A stretch of 64,000 bases of DNA from an uncultured Methanobrevibacter sp. (GCF_902769175.1 NZ_CACXNW010000008.1:87219-151218); one strand, 5' to 3'; positions 1 through 10,660 are shown, counted from the stretch's first letter. Notes: generated by a model not told the origin, from the letters alone. Made by a program: numbers and translations.

Positions 1-20
1 TATTGGATAAGTTTTCATTT

Positions 21-170
21 AAAAATTAGTTTTTTTTTTTACCTTGTTTTGGCTAAGGCTATTGTTTTTAAAATTAGTTTTTTTGCCTTGTTTTGGCTAA
101 GGCTATTGTTTTTAAAATTAGTTTTTTGCCTTGTTTTGGCTAAGGCTATTGTTTTTAAAATTAGTTTTTT
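21..170. repeat. Tandem repeat, about 43 bp, three copies
   Basis: Three near-identical copies of a unit running from CCTTGTTTTGGCTAAGGC into a T/A-rich tail start at 42, 86 and 129, a period of 43-44 bp. A partial tail (AAAATTAG plus a T run) precedes the first. There are no unique spacers, so it is not a CRISPR array. The rest of 1-320 is AT-rich with no gene seen. The array lies downstream of mptA; function unknown. Confidence 0.85.
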
Positions 171-320
171 AAACCTTATGCTAACTAAGATTATCCATTT
201 TAAAAAATAGGTCGTGTTTAATTTAATTAAAAATTACAGCAAATAAGCAATATTTACTTTTAAAAAGAAAAAATATTTAGTTTTAAATTAAATTTAAAAA
301 ACCTAACTAAAACTATTTTC

Positions 321-1238
321 TTATAAATTAAGCTCTTCTTTAAGGGAGCCTAAAGTAGAAACTTTTTCTGCATAAGCATTGTGTCTGTGAATACTTTCAT
401 GGTTTTCTTGTCTTGTAGTGATTAATGTGTCGTCAGGCAAGTATGAAAATTCTTTAACAATCTTTTCATTCATTGTTCTGACACAGTCTTCTACAAATAC
501 AGGATTCTTATGAGCAGTCATAACAACTGCATTTTCATCAGGACGTTTTAAAAGTTCTGAAATAGGTGAACTCATTGAGGATTCAATGATTTCAATCAAT
601 TTTTCACCATCGATGTATTCCTTTTCAGGAACTTCTATTAATATGGTTCCCACTCCTCTTTGGTTGTGAGAAGCGAAAGTTACAGTGTCCAATACTTTTT
701 GACAGGTTTCTTCATCTAAGAATTTTAGTAAGTTGCTTTTATCAACTTCCCTTACGGATTCTTGTGCACATGGGCAGACAGTCATTCCGGTAACTTCAGC
801 ACCAATAGCCTTTCTAATTGAAACGGATCCGTCATCATTTCTTATACCAACAGCATGAGCGATTAATTTAGCCATTTCTTGAGATTTATTGTCGGTTACT
901 GGAGAGTCTTTCATAAACATGTAGTCACTTACCATGTTCACTTCAACACGTTTAGCGTATTCATGTTTATCAAGCATCTTTGTTACGATATCTGCACAAA
1001 GTGATTCAACACCGTCAGAGTCGCCTTTAGCAACTTCATCAACAACTTCACTGATAGCTTCAGGAGTTCTAGACATATGTGTACCTTTTTGAGTGCTTGG
1101 CAAATCTACAAAAGCATCAAAAGTAGGTAATAATATGATTGGTCTTTTTTCTTTTCTTTTAAGAGTGACACCTACTCTGCTTAAGTGAATAGGTATATGT
1201 GGCTCATCATCTTGTGTGTCTGGGAGACAAACTACCAT
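321..1238 (-). CDS. mptA: GTP cyclohydrolase MptA (type IB, archaeal)
   Basis: Metal-dependent GTP cyclohydrolase that opens GTP to 7,8-dihydroneopterin 2',3'-cyclic phosphate, the first step of tetrahydromethanopterin synthesis in methanogens. The 305-residue length fits the MptA/FolE2 family. Visible landmarks are RVGVTLKRK near residue 21, FDAFVDLP near 40, GTHMSR (52-57), the Cys motif MTVCPCAQ (152-159, likely metal ligands) and SHNQRG (190-195). The ATG at 1238 is preceded by AAGGT about eight bases upstream. The gene stands alone, with over 500 bp to the next gene upstream. The family is clear; the exact cyclic product is from knowledge of MptA. Confidence 0.93.
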   Translation of the reverse strand: MVVCLPDTQDDEPHIPIHLSRVGVTLKRKEKRPIILLPTFDAFVDLPSTQKGTHMSRTPEAISEVVDEVAKGDSDGVESLCADIVTKMLDKHEYAKRVEVNMVSDYMFMKDSPVTDNKSQEMAKLIAHAVGIRNDDGSVSIRKAIGAEVTGMTVCPCAQESVREVDKSNLLKFLDEETCQKVLDTVTFASHNQRGVGTILIEVPEKEYIDGEKLIEIIESSMSSPISELLKRPDENAVVMTAHKNPVFVEDCVRTMNEKIVKEFSYLPDDTLITTRQENHESIHRHNAYAEKVSTLGSLKEELNL

Positions 1239-1741
1239 TTTTGTTTACCTTCTTATAATTTATTAATATAAATATAATTTTTTGCTTTGTTTAATGTTAA
1301 TATTTATACATTTATATATCTTTTATTATATGTTTTATATAATTTTCTATGAAAAATAGTGATTTTGAGATTTTTTTTAATATTGTTTAGTTAAATTATT
1401 GAAATTTTTGAAATTTTTGCTATTGAAAAATTAGTATAATTTTTTTGTTTTAAAAATGATTTCCTGATTTTAAAAAATTTATGAACTTAGAATAGTATAA
1501 AAATATGTTTTTTTTTGATGTTATGGAGTTTAATATAAGAAAATAGTTTTTTTAAAATTTGTAAAAAAATAAAAAATAGTAATAAAGAATAATAATTAAA
1601 TAAAATTTGCAAACAAAAAATAAAAAAATAGTAATAAAAAAATAATAATTAAAATATTTTATAATTAAAAAGAAATAAGGGGGTATTAATTATAAAAACA
1701 TTTAATTACTATTCTTAAAAAATTTAATTGACTTTAAAGAA
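1239..1741. other. Intergenic stretch, no gene seen
   Basis: About 500 bp of AT-rich sequence between mptA and the Lrp-type regulator. It contains short A-rich repeats near 1560-1640 (AAAAAATAGTAATAAA-like units). No convincing open frame, tRNA or structured RNA was recognised. It must include the mptA promoter, but many TATA-like strings make the exact box undecidable by eye. Confidence 0.6.
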
Positions 1742-2221
1742 TTAAAGGATATTTGCAGATCCAATATCTTCTTTAACGATATTAAGTACAGTTTGTGTAA
1801 TTGTTCTTTCAATACAACCAGATTTGAGTAAATCTTTAAGGAACACGTCTAATTCATCGGTATCTTTAAATTTTGCAATGACAATTGCATCATATTGACC
1901 AGTAACATCATAAAGACCTACAACATTTTTGTTGTTGGAGATTTCTTGTTCCCAAGCTTCTAACTCTTGGCCTTTGACATTAATTCCAATAATGCTTGTA
2001 AGTGCATAACCTAATTTTTTATGGTTTAGCACTGGTGCAAATTTTTCAATAACACCAGATTTAAGCATTTTGTCAATACGATTGTGTACAGTTCCTACGG
2101 AAATTCCTAAATCACGGGATATTTGTCTGTATGAAATTCTAACATCATCATTGATGATCTTTAGAATCTTAATATCAGTTTCGTCTAGTTTAATTATATC
2201 TTCGTTCTTTTTTGCACACAT
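1742..2221 (-). CDS. Lrp/AsnC-family transcriptional regulator
   Basis: DNA-binding regulator of the feast/famine family. The N-terminal winged helix-turn-helix (LDETDIKILKII, then RQISRDLGISVGTVHNRI, about residues 12-55) is followed by an RAM-type effector domain (about 70-155) with the typical GLYDVTGQYDAIV stretch. The frame can be opened at a TTG at 2236, but the ATG at 2221 is better because AGTGAA sits just upstream; it gives 159 residues. It stands alone with long AT-rich flanks. Members usually sense amino acids and bind as oligomers; ligand and targets here are unknown. Confidence 0.9.
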   Translation of the reverse strand: MCAKKNEDIIKLDETDIKILKIINDDVRISYRQISRDLGISVGTVHNRIDKMLKSGVIEKFAPVLNHKKLGYALTSIIGINVKGQELEAWEQEISNNKNVVGLYDVTGQYDAIVIAKFKDTDELDVFLKDLLKSGCIERTITQTVLNIVKEDIGSANIL

Positions 2222-2881
2222 AATTTCACTTTTCAATTTTGGTTATTAATTATTGTAGAAAAAATATATAATTTTCAAGAAAATTAAAATATTTTTTATC
2301 TAAATAATTATTAACGTGTTTTTTCTTTAACAATGTTAATTTTGTTAATTTTTATATATAAATTTTTAGATTTATTTTGCTTATTATTCCTTATTTTTTT
2401 CTATATTTTGATAAATTTTATTGATTTTTAAAAATTTAATTATATAATAAATATTTTTTTATTTAAATTTTATATCATTTTTTTAATTGACAACTAATAA
2501 TTTTACATAGTTAATTCTTTATTTATACAATTATAATTTGATAAATTCGATTATATATGATTAGATTTGATTTTACTCGCATATTTTTATTTAATTTGTC
2601 TAAATTTCGATGCATATTCTTTTATTTCTTTATTGAGTTAAGTATAATCCATTTTAATTTTATTTTTATCTAAAATTTTTCATACTTATTGTTAAGTTTC
2701 GTATTTAATTTAAATTTTTTTGGAAATTTTTCAAAAAAATGTCGATTGTATGCACTTATAGAAACTATTTTTTGGATTTTTTCAGGGGTGGGGGTGATGT
2801 TTGCTTATGTGTACTGTTTTTTTGGTTTTTTTTTAGTGGTGTGTGATGTTTAATGGTTTTTTTATAAATGAACTTGCTGAT
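2222..2881. other. Intergenic stretch, no gene seen
   Basis: About 650 bp of low-complexity AT-rich DNA upstream of the Lrp-type gene and downstream of trm1. The only unusual part is a short G-rich patch at about 2784-2860 (GGGGTGGGGGTGATG, then GTGGTGTGTGATG) in otherwise G-poor sequence. No coding frame of useful length and no RNA gene was recognised. Confidence 0.6.
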
Positions 2882-4093
2882 TTACTCATCAACAAGCTCT
2901 TTTAAAATTTCCATCAATTCCTTATTTGTTGCATCGGTTTTGATTCCAAGTGGGCTGTAATGTGTTTTGACAGCAACAAATCCCTTTTCTTCAAGCTTGT
3001 CAAATACCTTATCAAACTTAGGTGCGCTAATTTTCAACACTCTGCATACCTTATGGATATCATAAAATGTGCTTGGTGTATTGGCTTCTATTTTACATGC
3101 ATTCAATAATTTCAAAACCTTATCCTTTTGATTAAGCTCCTTTTCTTCAGCTATTTCTATCATTGAATCGATGAATTCCTCGTTTTGCACAGGTCCAAGC
3201 CACATTGGCCCTACAACTATCAATTTTTCACCACATTCTGGACATATGTCTGGCACACTTGTTGCAAGCCCCTTACGCTCCTCTCTGTGAAGGCAATGTT
3301 TGCAATGTGCAATGTATCCAATATTCTTCAATGACTTGTCTGTAGCTTTAGATCCTTTTCTTACCTTAAGATAGGTTCTCATATAATGTTCACTGCTATG
3401 GGACATTTTCACTTCAATATACTTTTGATACTTTGCAAGGGTCAATGCTGCAAAGCCTATGAGAATTCTAACACCATTTTCATGGCAGTATTCGCTTTTG
3501 TATGATTTTGAATTATATTTTCTAATGCAAGGCTCTACATATGTTCCACAAAGGCAGGATGTGTCTGTTGCAGTTAAGCAAAGCAATGAATCCCTTTTTA
3601 AATTGTATCCTGCTGAGTCTACAAATGGGGATGGAGTTCCAAATGGATCAATGTCAATAACATCAAATCTTCCCATATTTGTTCTTAATTCATTGTTTGC
3701 CTCTTTTTGGTCTATTTCAACTTCAACTTCATTCAATTCAGCATTGATTCTTGTAAACTCATTGGCAAGAGGGCTGATGTCATTTACGGCAACATCTGCC
3801 ACACCATCAATTTCCTTTTTATATCGTATCCCTCTTATTCCGCTTCCTCCAAAGAGGTCACATATATTGATTTGTCTATCAACTTCCTTTTGATATGCTT
3901 GCAGGGCTAAAATTGAGGTGTCTCTATTGAATTCCATTCTTGGATTGTAAAAAACAGGAGCATCAGATGAAACCTTTTCAAAGTCTGGGAACTTTATTTT
4001 TACTTTTCCTTCTTCAATGATTGTCAATTCATCTTCACTATACTCTTTAATTTCAGTATCGTAATTATTTTGATAATTGTGATTGGTTTCCAT
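2882..4093 (-). CDS. trm1: tRNA (guanine(26)-N(2))-dimethyltransferase Trm1
   Basis: SAM-dependent methylase that dimethylates G26 at the D-arm/anticodon-stem junction of tRNAs. The 403 residues match archaeal Trm1. Signatures are FYNPRMEFNRD (48-58), the SAM motif DLFGGSGIRGIRY (79-91), and the catalytic DIDPFGTP (147-154). A C-terminal zinc-ribbon-like region (HCKHC near 265, CPECG near 288) and a winged-helix tail follow. The ATG has AAAGGGA upstream. Monocistronic as far as visible. Confidence 0.95.
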   Translation of the reverse strand: METNHNYQNNYDTEIKEYSEDELTIIEEGKVKIKFPDFEKVSSDAPVFYNPRMEFNRDTSILALQAYQKEVDRQINICDLFGGSGIRGIRYKKEIDGVADVAVNDISPLANEFTRINAELNEVEVEIDQKEANNELRTNMGRFDVIDIDPFGTPSPFVDSAGYNLKRDSLLCLTATDTSCLCGTYVEPCIRKYNSKSYKSEYCHENGVRILIGFAALTLAKYQKYIEVKMSHSSEHYMRTYLKVRKGSKATDKSLKNIGYIAHCKHCLHREERKGLATSVPDICPECGEKLIVVGPMWLGPVQNEEFIDSMIEIAEEKELNQKDKVLKLLNACKIEANTPSTFYDIHKVCRVLKISAPKFDKVFDKLEEKGFVAVKTHYSPLGIKTDATNKELMEILKELVDE

Positions 4094-4401
4094 GTTTTTC
4101 CCTTTAATGTTTTATGATAATGGATTTATGATTTTTTTCTATTTTTAATGTTCTTATTGAATATTTATTTTTCATTTTATTTAAATAAATTAATGAATTT
4201 TAGATATTTTTAGTTTATTTTTTGTTTTTTATAGGTATTTCCTATTATTTTTCAAGAATATAAAGTAAAACTAATATAATATTAAAAATAAATAATCATT
4301 ATAAACTATTTAACTACAAAAAAATTTTTAAATTAAATTATTTGAATTTTAATAAATCCCATGATTTTAATTGATTATTTTATTCATTATAGGTGAAAAG
4401 T

Positions 4402-5496
4402 ATGGCAGACATTAAAGTTTCAATAGCTAGCCCTGTTATTGAAGAGGAAGAAATAAATGCAGTCATTGATGTAATGAAATCTGGTATGATTGCACAAGGA
4501 CCAAAAGTAATTGAATTTGAAGAAGAATTTGCAAAATATGTTGGAGCAAAATATGGTATTGCCACCAATTCCGGAACTTCTGCATTGCATGTAGCTCTTT
4601 TAGCAGCTGGAATTGGCTTAGGTGATGAAGTGATAACCACTCCATTCACATTTGCAGCTACTGGAAATTCCATTTTATACCCCGGTGCAAAGCCAGTATT
4701 TGTAGACATAGACCCTGAAACCTTTACCATTGATCCATCTCAAATTGAAGATGCAATTATTGAAAAGACCAAAGCAATTATGCCTGTTCAATTATACGGT
4801 CAATCTGCAGATATGGATGCTATAATGAAAATCGCTAAAGACCATGATTTGATTGTTATAGAAGATGCTGCACAGGCACATGGTGCTGAATACAATGGTG
4901 CAAAGGTTGGTCAACTTGGGGATATGGCTTGCTTCAGCTTTTATCCTACAAAAAACATGACCACAAGCGAAGGCGGTATGATTACCACCAATAATGAAAA
5001 ATTTGCAGAAAATGCAAAAATCTATAGGGCTCATGGGTCTGCAACTAAATATCATCATGATGTATTGGGATACAACTTCAGAATGACTGATATTGCAGCA
5101 GCTATCGGTTTGGAACAGCTTAAGAAAATAGATGGCTTTAATGACAAAAGAATAGCAAATGCCAAATGCCTTGATGAAGGATTGAAGGATATCGATGCAA
5201 TTGAAACTCCAATTGTAAAGGATGGCTGCAAGCATGTATACCACCAATACACAATTAAGATTAAGGATGGAAAAAGAGATGAATTCTCTGATTATCTAAT
5301 TGAAAATGGCATTGGAAATGGTATTTATTATCCGATTCCACTTTACAATCAAGTCCTTTATAAGGAAATGGGCTATGACCAAGCTCTTCCTGTAACTGAT
5401 GAAATTGTTGAAGAGGTATTGTCCCTTCCAATTCATGCAAAGCTTAGTCAAGAAGACTTGGATTATATGATTAAAGTAATTAAAGAATTTTTTTAA
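4402..5496 (+). CDS. DegT/DnrJ/EryC1/StrS-family PLP aminotransferase
   Basis: Fold-type I PLP enzyme of the sugar aminotransferase family; members aminate nucleotide-linked keto-sugars for surface glycans. Seen: substrate/PLP loop [11 protein letters not shown] (56-66), [12 protein letters not shown] (152-163, PLP-contacting Asp) and [15 protein letters not shown] (179-193) with the likely Schiff-base Lys184. The 364-residue length is normal. An upstream in-frame GTG at 4393 is really part of the ribosome site AGGTGA at 4391-4396, so ATG 4402 is the start. No other sugar-pathway gene is adjacent, so the substrate cannot be named. Confidence 0.92.
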   Translation: MADIKVSIASPVIEEEEINAVIDVMKSGMIAQGPKVIEFEEEFAKYVGAKYGIATNSGTSALHVALLAAGIGLGDEVITTPFTFAATGNSILYPGAKPVFVDIDPETFTIDPSQIEDAIIEKTKAIMPVQLYGQSADMDAIMKIAKDHDLIVIEDAAQAHGAEYNGAKVGQLGDMACFSFYPTKNMTTSEGGMITTNNEKFAENAKIYRAHGSATKYHHDVLGYNFRMTDIAAAIGLEQLKKIDGFNDKRIANAKCLDEGLKDIDAIETPIVKDGCKHVYHQYTIKIKDGKRDEFSDYLIENGIGNGIYYPIPLYNQVLYKEMGYDQALPVTDEIVEEVLSLPIHAKLSQEDLDYMIKVIKEFF

Positions 5497-5610
5497 TTAA
5501 ATTTCTTTAATTAATATTATTTTTTTTTAAGATTATTGTTTTTTTTTTTAAGAAATATCATTTTTTATAGGTTTGCTAACCTAATTTTTTTAACTTTTCT
5601 GAGGCATATT

Positions 5611-6949
5611 ATGTTAAAAGAATTCTTTAAACTGGAAGAAAATAACACTACCATTAGTAGGGAATTTATTGCTGGGGTCATGTCTTTCCTTTCTGCAGCA
5701 TATATTTTAGGTGTTAATGGTTCTATGTTTTCTAAAGGGGGAATGGACCCTTCAGCGGTTATTTTTGCTACAGCTATTGCCTCATGTATTGCATGTATTC
5801 TTATTGGTCTTATTTCCAATTTCCCAGCTGTTTTAATTCCAGGTATGGGATTAAATGCAATGTTTAATTATACGATTATTTTATCAATGGGCAATAGTTG
5901 GGAAACTGCAGTTGCAGCAGTATTCGTTTCTAGTGCACTGTTTTTGCTAATCACTGTTTCCGGTTTAACAGATACTATAATAAACATCATTCCTCCAGAC
6001 TTAAAGATAGGGATTGGCTCGGGTATTGGGCTGTTTTTAATATTCGTAGGGCTTCAGAGTTCAAGATTGATTGTTTCTGACCCATTCACATTGGTTTCAA
6101 TAGGCAATTTACTTACTGTTCCATCATTGGTGGTTTTACTGGGAATTGTAATTAATATGATTTTCTATTTGCAAAAGGTCCCTAGCTCTATATTCCTAGG
6201 TTTGATGATTACATTGGCTTTTGGTCTATTATGCACATTTTTAGGTTTAGGAGACGGCCATTATTTTATGCCTTCTATCCCTTCTCAAGTAATCTCTGCC
6301 AATTTGGATTGGTCCATTTTTGGAGGACTCTTACGTGGATTCGGTCAGCTGTTTTCAAATATTCCAAATTTGATAGTGATGCTATTTTCTCTTTTGTTTG
6401 TCACATTATTTGACACCATTGGGGCTGTATTTTCCTTATCACGAGAAGCAGATTTTGATTGATGAGGAAGGAAAACCTAACAATGCTAAAAGAATATTTG
6501 CAGGTGAAGCATTAGGAGGAATTATAGGATCCATTTTTGGAACAAGCACTATGGTTGTAAGTGTGGAAAGTGCTGCAGGAATTGGAATAGGTGGCAGAAC
6601 TGGCTTAACTTCCCTCTTTGCAGGAATATTCTTCCTTATTTCCATATTCTTCACTCCATTGATTTTAAGTTTATTCACTCAAGTAATCACTTCTCCTATA
6701 CTTATTGTAGTAGGATTTATGATACTGTCACAACTAAAGGATATAGACTGGCATGATAACGTAACAATCATATCCGCATTGACAACAATTTTCATGATGA
6801 GCTTTACTTCTTCCATTGCTTTAGGAATTGCTTTAGGATTTGTAACTTATTCTGCAGCAACAATAGCTATGGGAAGGTATGGGGAATTGAACTTAGGTAT
6901 GAAATTGCTTTCCATATTGTTCCTAATCTTCCTGTTCTTTGGATTATGA
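5611..6949 (+). pseudogene. NCS2/AzgA-family purine permease, frameshifted as read
   Basis: Polytopic membrane permease of the NCS2 purine/xanthine/uracil family, AzgA-like branch, probably importing a nucleobase with protons. The product would have about 445 residues and 12 or more hydrophobic segments. Landmarks: FIAGVMSFLSAAYILGVNG near the start, ALFDTIGA-like LFDTIGAVFSLSREAD, then LIDEEGKPNNAKRIFAGEAL and VESAAGIGIGGRTGLT. The two halves are in different frames; removing one T from the T4 run at 6453-6456 restores SREADLIDEEGK. Start ATG 5611 follows GAGG at 5601. Either a sequencing error or a recent inactivation. Confidence 0.82.
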
Positions 6950-7115
6950 TTGAAAATCAAGAGTATAATATGAATTCATAGTTTCTACTCTTCCTGTTCT
7001 TTGGATTATGATTTAAAATCAAGAATATAATATGAATTCATAGTTATTGTTTTATACTTGTTGGAATATAATATGAATTCATAGTTATTGTTTTATACTT
7101 GTTGGAATATAAGAA
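6928..7115. repeat. Direct repeats derived from the permease 3' end
   Basis: The last codons and stop of the permease plus following DNA (CTTCCTGTTCTTTGGATTAT onward) recur about 62 bp later at 6990. The distal half (GGAATATAATATGAATTCAT) then recurs again with a period near 50. The repeats duplicate the gene's 3' terminus without adding a gene. They may be tandem slippage products or repeated termination signals. Confidence 0.8.
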
Positions 7116-7181
7116 GTATTAATGACTTTTATTTTTTATTTAGTTTAAAAAACTATTTTTTTTTAATTTTCAAGTGATAAT

Positions 7182-8042
7182 ATGAGTGTAAATAAAGAGG
7201 AATTTAATCATAGGATATTCTCAAGGATTGATGATTTGATAAATGATTATCAATTGATTAAGAAGAATGAAAAGATAGCTATTACATTATCTGGAGGTAA
7301 GGATAGTGTATTGACTCTTCATGCACTTAAAAATTATCAGCTTAATTGTAGCTTTGATTTTGAACTGCTTGCAATCTCTGTTGATGAGGGAATTGAAGGA
7401 TATCGTCAACATGGAATTGATGCAGCAGTAAATAATGCAAAGCTTTTAGACATTCCCCTTATCCAAAAGTCCTTTAAGGAAGAGGAAGGGTTTGCATTGG
7501 ATGATATTTATTCTTATTTTAAAAGCGCTTGCATTCCTTGTGGTGTATTCAGGCGTAATATTTTAAATAAGACCGCTTATGAAATCGGTGCAGATAAGAT
7601 TGCAACTGGACATAATCTTGATGATGAGATCCAATCATTTTTGATGAGCTTTTCAAGAGGAGATACTGTAAAATTCTCTAAGTTTGGACCAGAGTTGGAT
7701 CAGATTCATGAAAAGCTGGTTCCAAGAATCAAGCCTTTATGGAACACACCTGAAAAAGAGGTGGGAATGTGGGCAATCTTAAATGGAATTGAGATTCATT
7801 TGGATGAGTGTCCTTATTCCAATCTATCATTAAGGGCAAAGATAAAAGAGTTTTTAAACAATACTGAATCAAAGCATCCTGGAACTAAAGAGAATGTATT
7901 GAATTCTTTCATTAAGACACTTGATGTTGAAAATGTGAGAACCGTGTTGAATGAATGTGAAAGATGTGGTGAGCCAACATCAGGTAAGATATGTAAAGCT
8001 TGTGAGATTAAGGATATTGTTGAAGAAAATATTAGTAAATAA
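7182..8042 (+). CDS. TtcA/TtuA/Ncs6-type tRNA 2-thiolation ATPase
   Basis: PP-loop ATPase that activates a tRNA base by adenylation for sulfur insertion. The 286 residues carry SGGKDS (37-42) and three cysteines expected to hold an Fe-S cluster: Cys117, Cys120 (CIPCG) and Cys210 (DECPYS). A C-terminal zinc finger is formed by Cys259, Cys262, Cys271 and Cys274. The N-terminal zinc finger common in Ncs6/TtuA is absent. ATG 7182 follows AGTGAT. The modified position (U34, U54 or C32) cannot be decided from sequence alone. Confidence 0.88.
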   Translation: MSVNKEEFNHRIFSRIDDLINDYQLIKKNEKIAITLSGGKDSVLTLHALKNYQLNCSFDFELLAISVDEGIEGYRQHGIDAAVNNAKLLDIPLIQKSFKEEEGFALDDIYSYFKSACIPCGVFRRNILNKTAYEIGADKIATGHNLDDEIQSFLMSFSRGDTVKFSKFGPELDQIHEKLVPRIKPLWNTPEKEVGMWAILNGIEIHLDECPYSNLSLRAKIKEFLNNTESKHPGTKENVLNSFIKTLDVENVRTVLNECERCGEPTSGKICKACEIKDIVEENISK

Positions 8043-8179
8043 AAATAGGCATATTGATGTTTTTTAATGTGCTAAAAAATATAATATAAGCTTGTTTTGT
8101 CTGTTTTTTCATAAAAAAATAGATTTTTAACTATTTTTTAATAAAAAAGAAAAAAGATATTTTAAAATTGATTCTATTT

Positions 8180-8330
8180 TTATTATAAACTAACAAATAA
8201 AATTTGGAATTTATTAAGTTAATTTCTAATTTTCATTATAAACTAACAAATAAAATTTAGAATTTATTTGGTTAATTTCTAATGTTTCATTATAAACGAA
8301 CAAAGTAAATTTTGTCAAAAAAAAGAAAAT
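8180..8330. repeat. Three-copy tandem repeat, about 53 bp
   Basis: The unit beginning ATTATAAACTAACAAATAAA occurs at about 8182 and 8235, with a degraded copy at 8289 (period 53-54). It fills the gap between two convergent genes, the thiolation ATPase and the Na+/Ca2+ exchanger. No reading frame or CRISPR-like spacer structure is present. Confidence 0.75.
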
Positions 8331-8336
8331 TAAATA

Positions 8337-9278
8337 TTAATTTCTTAAAATGACAAATGTCATATAAAGTACAAATAATGCAACCAATACTGCTCCTTCT
8401 TTTTTATCAACTTCATTTTGACTGTAAGCAAATGCTGCACCTATAATTGTAATGATTGTCATTATAAATATGTCTGTTACCATTCTAGGAGCGATTGGCA
8501 AAGGCATGATTGCACTGCTTATACCTAAAATGAATAGGATATTGAATATGTTTGATCCAAGTACATTACCAATTACAATTCCATTATCTCCTTTTTTAAG
8601 GGCAGTGATTGAGGTAACAAGTTCAGGTAAGGATGTTCCTATAGCAACAATGGTAAGACCGATAAGGACATCACTTAATCCAAATGCACTTGCAATAAAA
8701 CTTGCACCATCTACAACCAAATCAGAACCGATTATGATTCCAACAATACCGATTATTATGTAGACAATTGCTTTAGGTATTGAAAGCTTAACTTCAATCT
8801 CTTCAGACATAGCTTCCTTGTCCTTTTTTGCTTCTTGAACAAGACGATAAACATAAGCAATAATGACTATTAAAAAGATTATTCCGCAGAGTCTGCTTAT
8901 TTCTCCAAACATTACAGCTATTATAAGCAAACCTATTGTTGAAATGACTAAAAATGGAAAATCCCTTTTAATTAAAACCTTGTCTACAGTTAAGGTCCCT
9001 ATCAATGCAGAAATACCAATAACAGCTAATATATTGAATATGTTACTTCCTACTACGTTTCCTAAAGAAATTGCATTGGTTCCAGCAAATGCTGAAGTAA
9101 TTGACACTGCAGCTTCAGGTGCACTTGTACCAAATGCCACAATTGTCAACCCTACAATAATTGTAGGTATTTTTAAGTTATATGCAACATTACTTGCACC
9201 ATCTACAAATATATCTGCACCTTTGATTAAAAGCGCAAATCCTACAATAAGTAAAACTATTTGTATTAATAATTCCAT
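8337..9278 (-). CDS. CaCA-family sodium/calcium exchanger
   Basis: Inner-membrane cation antiporter of the YrbG/CaCA family, 313 residues with about ten membrane segments. Both alpha repeats are clear: GLTIVAFGTSAPE (43-55) with GNVVGSNIFN (73-82), and the internal duplicate GLTIVAIGTSLPE with GNVLGSNIFN in the second half. The acidic residues of the two PE motifs form the ion site in the family. ATG 9278 follows GGAGAAAGAAG. It lies 35 bp downstream of the CorC/HlyC gene on the same strand, so the two probably form an operon. Confidence 0.92.
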   Translation of the reverse strand: MELLIQIVLLIVGFALLIKGADIFVDGASNVAYNLKIPTIIVGLTIVAFGTSAPEAAVSITSAFAGTNAISLGNVVGSNIFNILAVIGISALIGTLTVDKVLIKRDFPFLVISTIGLLIIAVMFGEISRLCGIIFLIVIIAYVYRLVQEAKKDKEAMSEEIEVKLSIPKAIVYIIIGIVGIIIGSDLVVDGASFIASAFGLSDVLIGLTIVAIGTSLPELVTSITALKKGDNGIVIGNVLGSNIFNILFILGISSAIMPLPIAPRMVTDIFIMTIITIIGAAFAYSQNEVDKKEGAVLVALFVLYMTFVILRN

Positions 9279-9313
9279 TCTTCTTTCTCCGTGTCAGATA
9301 ATTCTAATAATTC

Positions 9314-10660
9314 TTATTCCTCTTGGCCTTCAAGGTCTAATTTGTTTGCATCCTCTTCGTTGACTGTTACCAAGATCTTATCAATATGGTTTCCATCCAT
9401 ATCTACAATTTCAAAGGTGAATTTCCCTTCATGGAATATATCTCCTGCTTCAGGTATTTTTCCTGCATGTGAAAGGATGAATCCTGCAATTGTAGTATAT
9501 CCATCTTCCACTTCGTTAGGCATTTCCTTTTCAATTTCAAATAAGTCTTTAAAGTCTTCTATAGAGAATCTGCCATCTATTAACCAAGAGTGGTCTTTTC
9601 TTTCAATTGCTTTAGGATCATCTTCCTCATCGATACCTGGAATGTCTCCTACGATTCCTTCAAGAAGGTCGTTTAGTGTAATCAATCCTACAACACTTCC
9701 GAATTCATCTACAACAAGCACCATGTGAACATATTCCCTGTTTTCCTTAAACTCTTGAAGCAAGTCCATTGAAAGCATATTTTCAGGAACGACCAATGGG
9801 GATTTAACAGTTGCCTTAATATCCACATCTTTACCTAAGAACATTTCACTTAAAAGGTCTTTTGCTTGAACAACACCAATGAAATCATCTAATTCTCCTT
9901 CAGCAACAGGGAAAATGGATCTTTTACTGTTTATGATTCTTTCCTTGTTTTCTTCCAAGTCATCTTCCAAATCAATCCAGATGATTTCACTTCTTGGGGT
10001 CATTATCATATCCACTTTTTGGTCATCTAGACGGAACACTCTTTTAATGATGTCTTCTTCCTCTTCAGCAATAGTTCCATCTTCAATACCTTCTTCAATG
10101 AGCAGCTTGACTTCTTCTTCTGTTACAACATCTTCTTTTGGCTTGGAGCCAACGATTCTAAGAGCAAGATTTGTTGAACCATCAAGCAATCTGACAATAG
10201 GTTTGCAGATCCATGAGCTTATTTGCATGAATTTAGCAGTTTTCAAGGAATATCCTTCAGGGTCATTCAATGCCATTCTTTTAGGCACAATCTCACCAAT
10301 AAGAATTGTGAAGTATGTAGTTACAAGAATAATAAATATGAAGCTTAATTGGTAACTGTAAGGTATGTACGGGCTTAAAAAATTACCCATAGGTTCAGAA
10401 AAAGTAGTTCCACCAATTGCCCCTGTGATAATTGCAGTGAATGTTATACCAATTTGTACAGTGGATAAAAAGTCACTGACATTATCCATAAAGTTTAAAA
10501 CAGCATTAGCTCTTCCATCCCCTTCATCTGCGATTTTTTGCATTCTAATTCTTCTACTTGATACAACCGCAATTTCTGCAAGGGAGAAAAGTCCGTTTAA
10601 CACGATTAAAATTATTATTATTAAAATTTCAACCGCTATGATTATCGAGTCCATTTCCAT
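9314..10660 (-). CDS. CorC/HlyC/TlyC-type membrane protein (DUF21-CBS-CorC)
   Basis: Membrane protein of the hemolysin C / CNNM family, implicated in divalent cation transport. Order: DUF21 membrane domain with four hydrophobic stretches (about 1-190), a CBS pair (about 210-330; MTPRSEIIWIDLEDD opens it), then a CorC/HlyC C-terminal domain (about 360-440; DGRFSIEDFKDLFEIE). The frame opens at a TTG at 10675, but ATGs at 10660 and 10654 follow AAGGAC; 10660 is preferred (448 residues). Its partner downstream is the Na+/Ca2+ exchanger, suggesting shared cation homeostasis. Confidence 0.9.
   Translation of the reverse strand: MEMDSIIIAVEILIIIILIVLNGLFSLAEIAVVSSRRIRMQKIADEGDGRANAVLNFMDNVSDFLSTVQIGITFTAIITGAIGGTTFSEPMGNFLSPYIPYSYQLSFIFIILVTTYFTILIGEIVPKRMALNDPEGYSLKTAKFMQISSWICKPIVRLLDGSTNLALRIVGSKPKEDVVTEEEVKLLIEEGIEDGTIAEEEEDIIKRVFRLDDQKVDMIMTPRSEIIWIDLEDDLEENKERIINSKRSIFPVAEGELDDFIGVVQAKDLLSEMFLGKDVDIKATVKSPLVVPENMLSMDLLQEFKENREYVHMVLVVDEFGSVVGLITLNDLLEGIVGDIPGIDEEDDPKAIERKDHSWLIDGRFSIEDFKDLFEIEKEMPNEVEDGYTTIAGFILSHAGKIPEAGDIFHEGKFTFEIVDMDGNHIDKILVTVNEEDANKLDLEGQEE

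Noticed and set aside
21..170. CRISPR array from the 43-bp repeats
   Set aside because: The whole unit repeats with no unique spacers, and no cas gene is in the window. The same holds for the arrays at 8180, 13548, 14460, 18719, 20654 and 55627.
4792..5247. Long antisense frame inside the DegT gene
   Set aside because: Lies fully within a strongly supported gene, has no ribosome site and no family resemblance; a shadow frame. The same applies to other antisense frames over confident genes.
8452..9363. Plus-strand frames opposite the exchanger gene
   Set aside because: Antisense shadows; the minus-strand product has both alpha-repeat signatures of the CaCA family.
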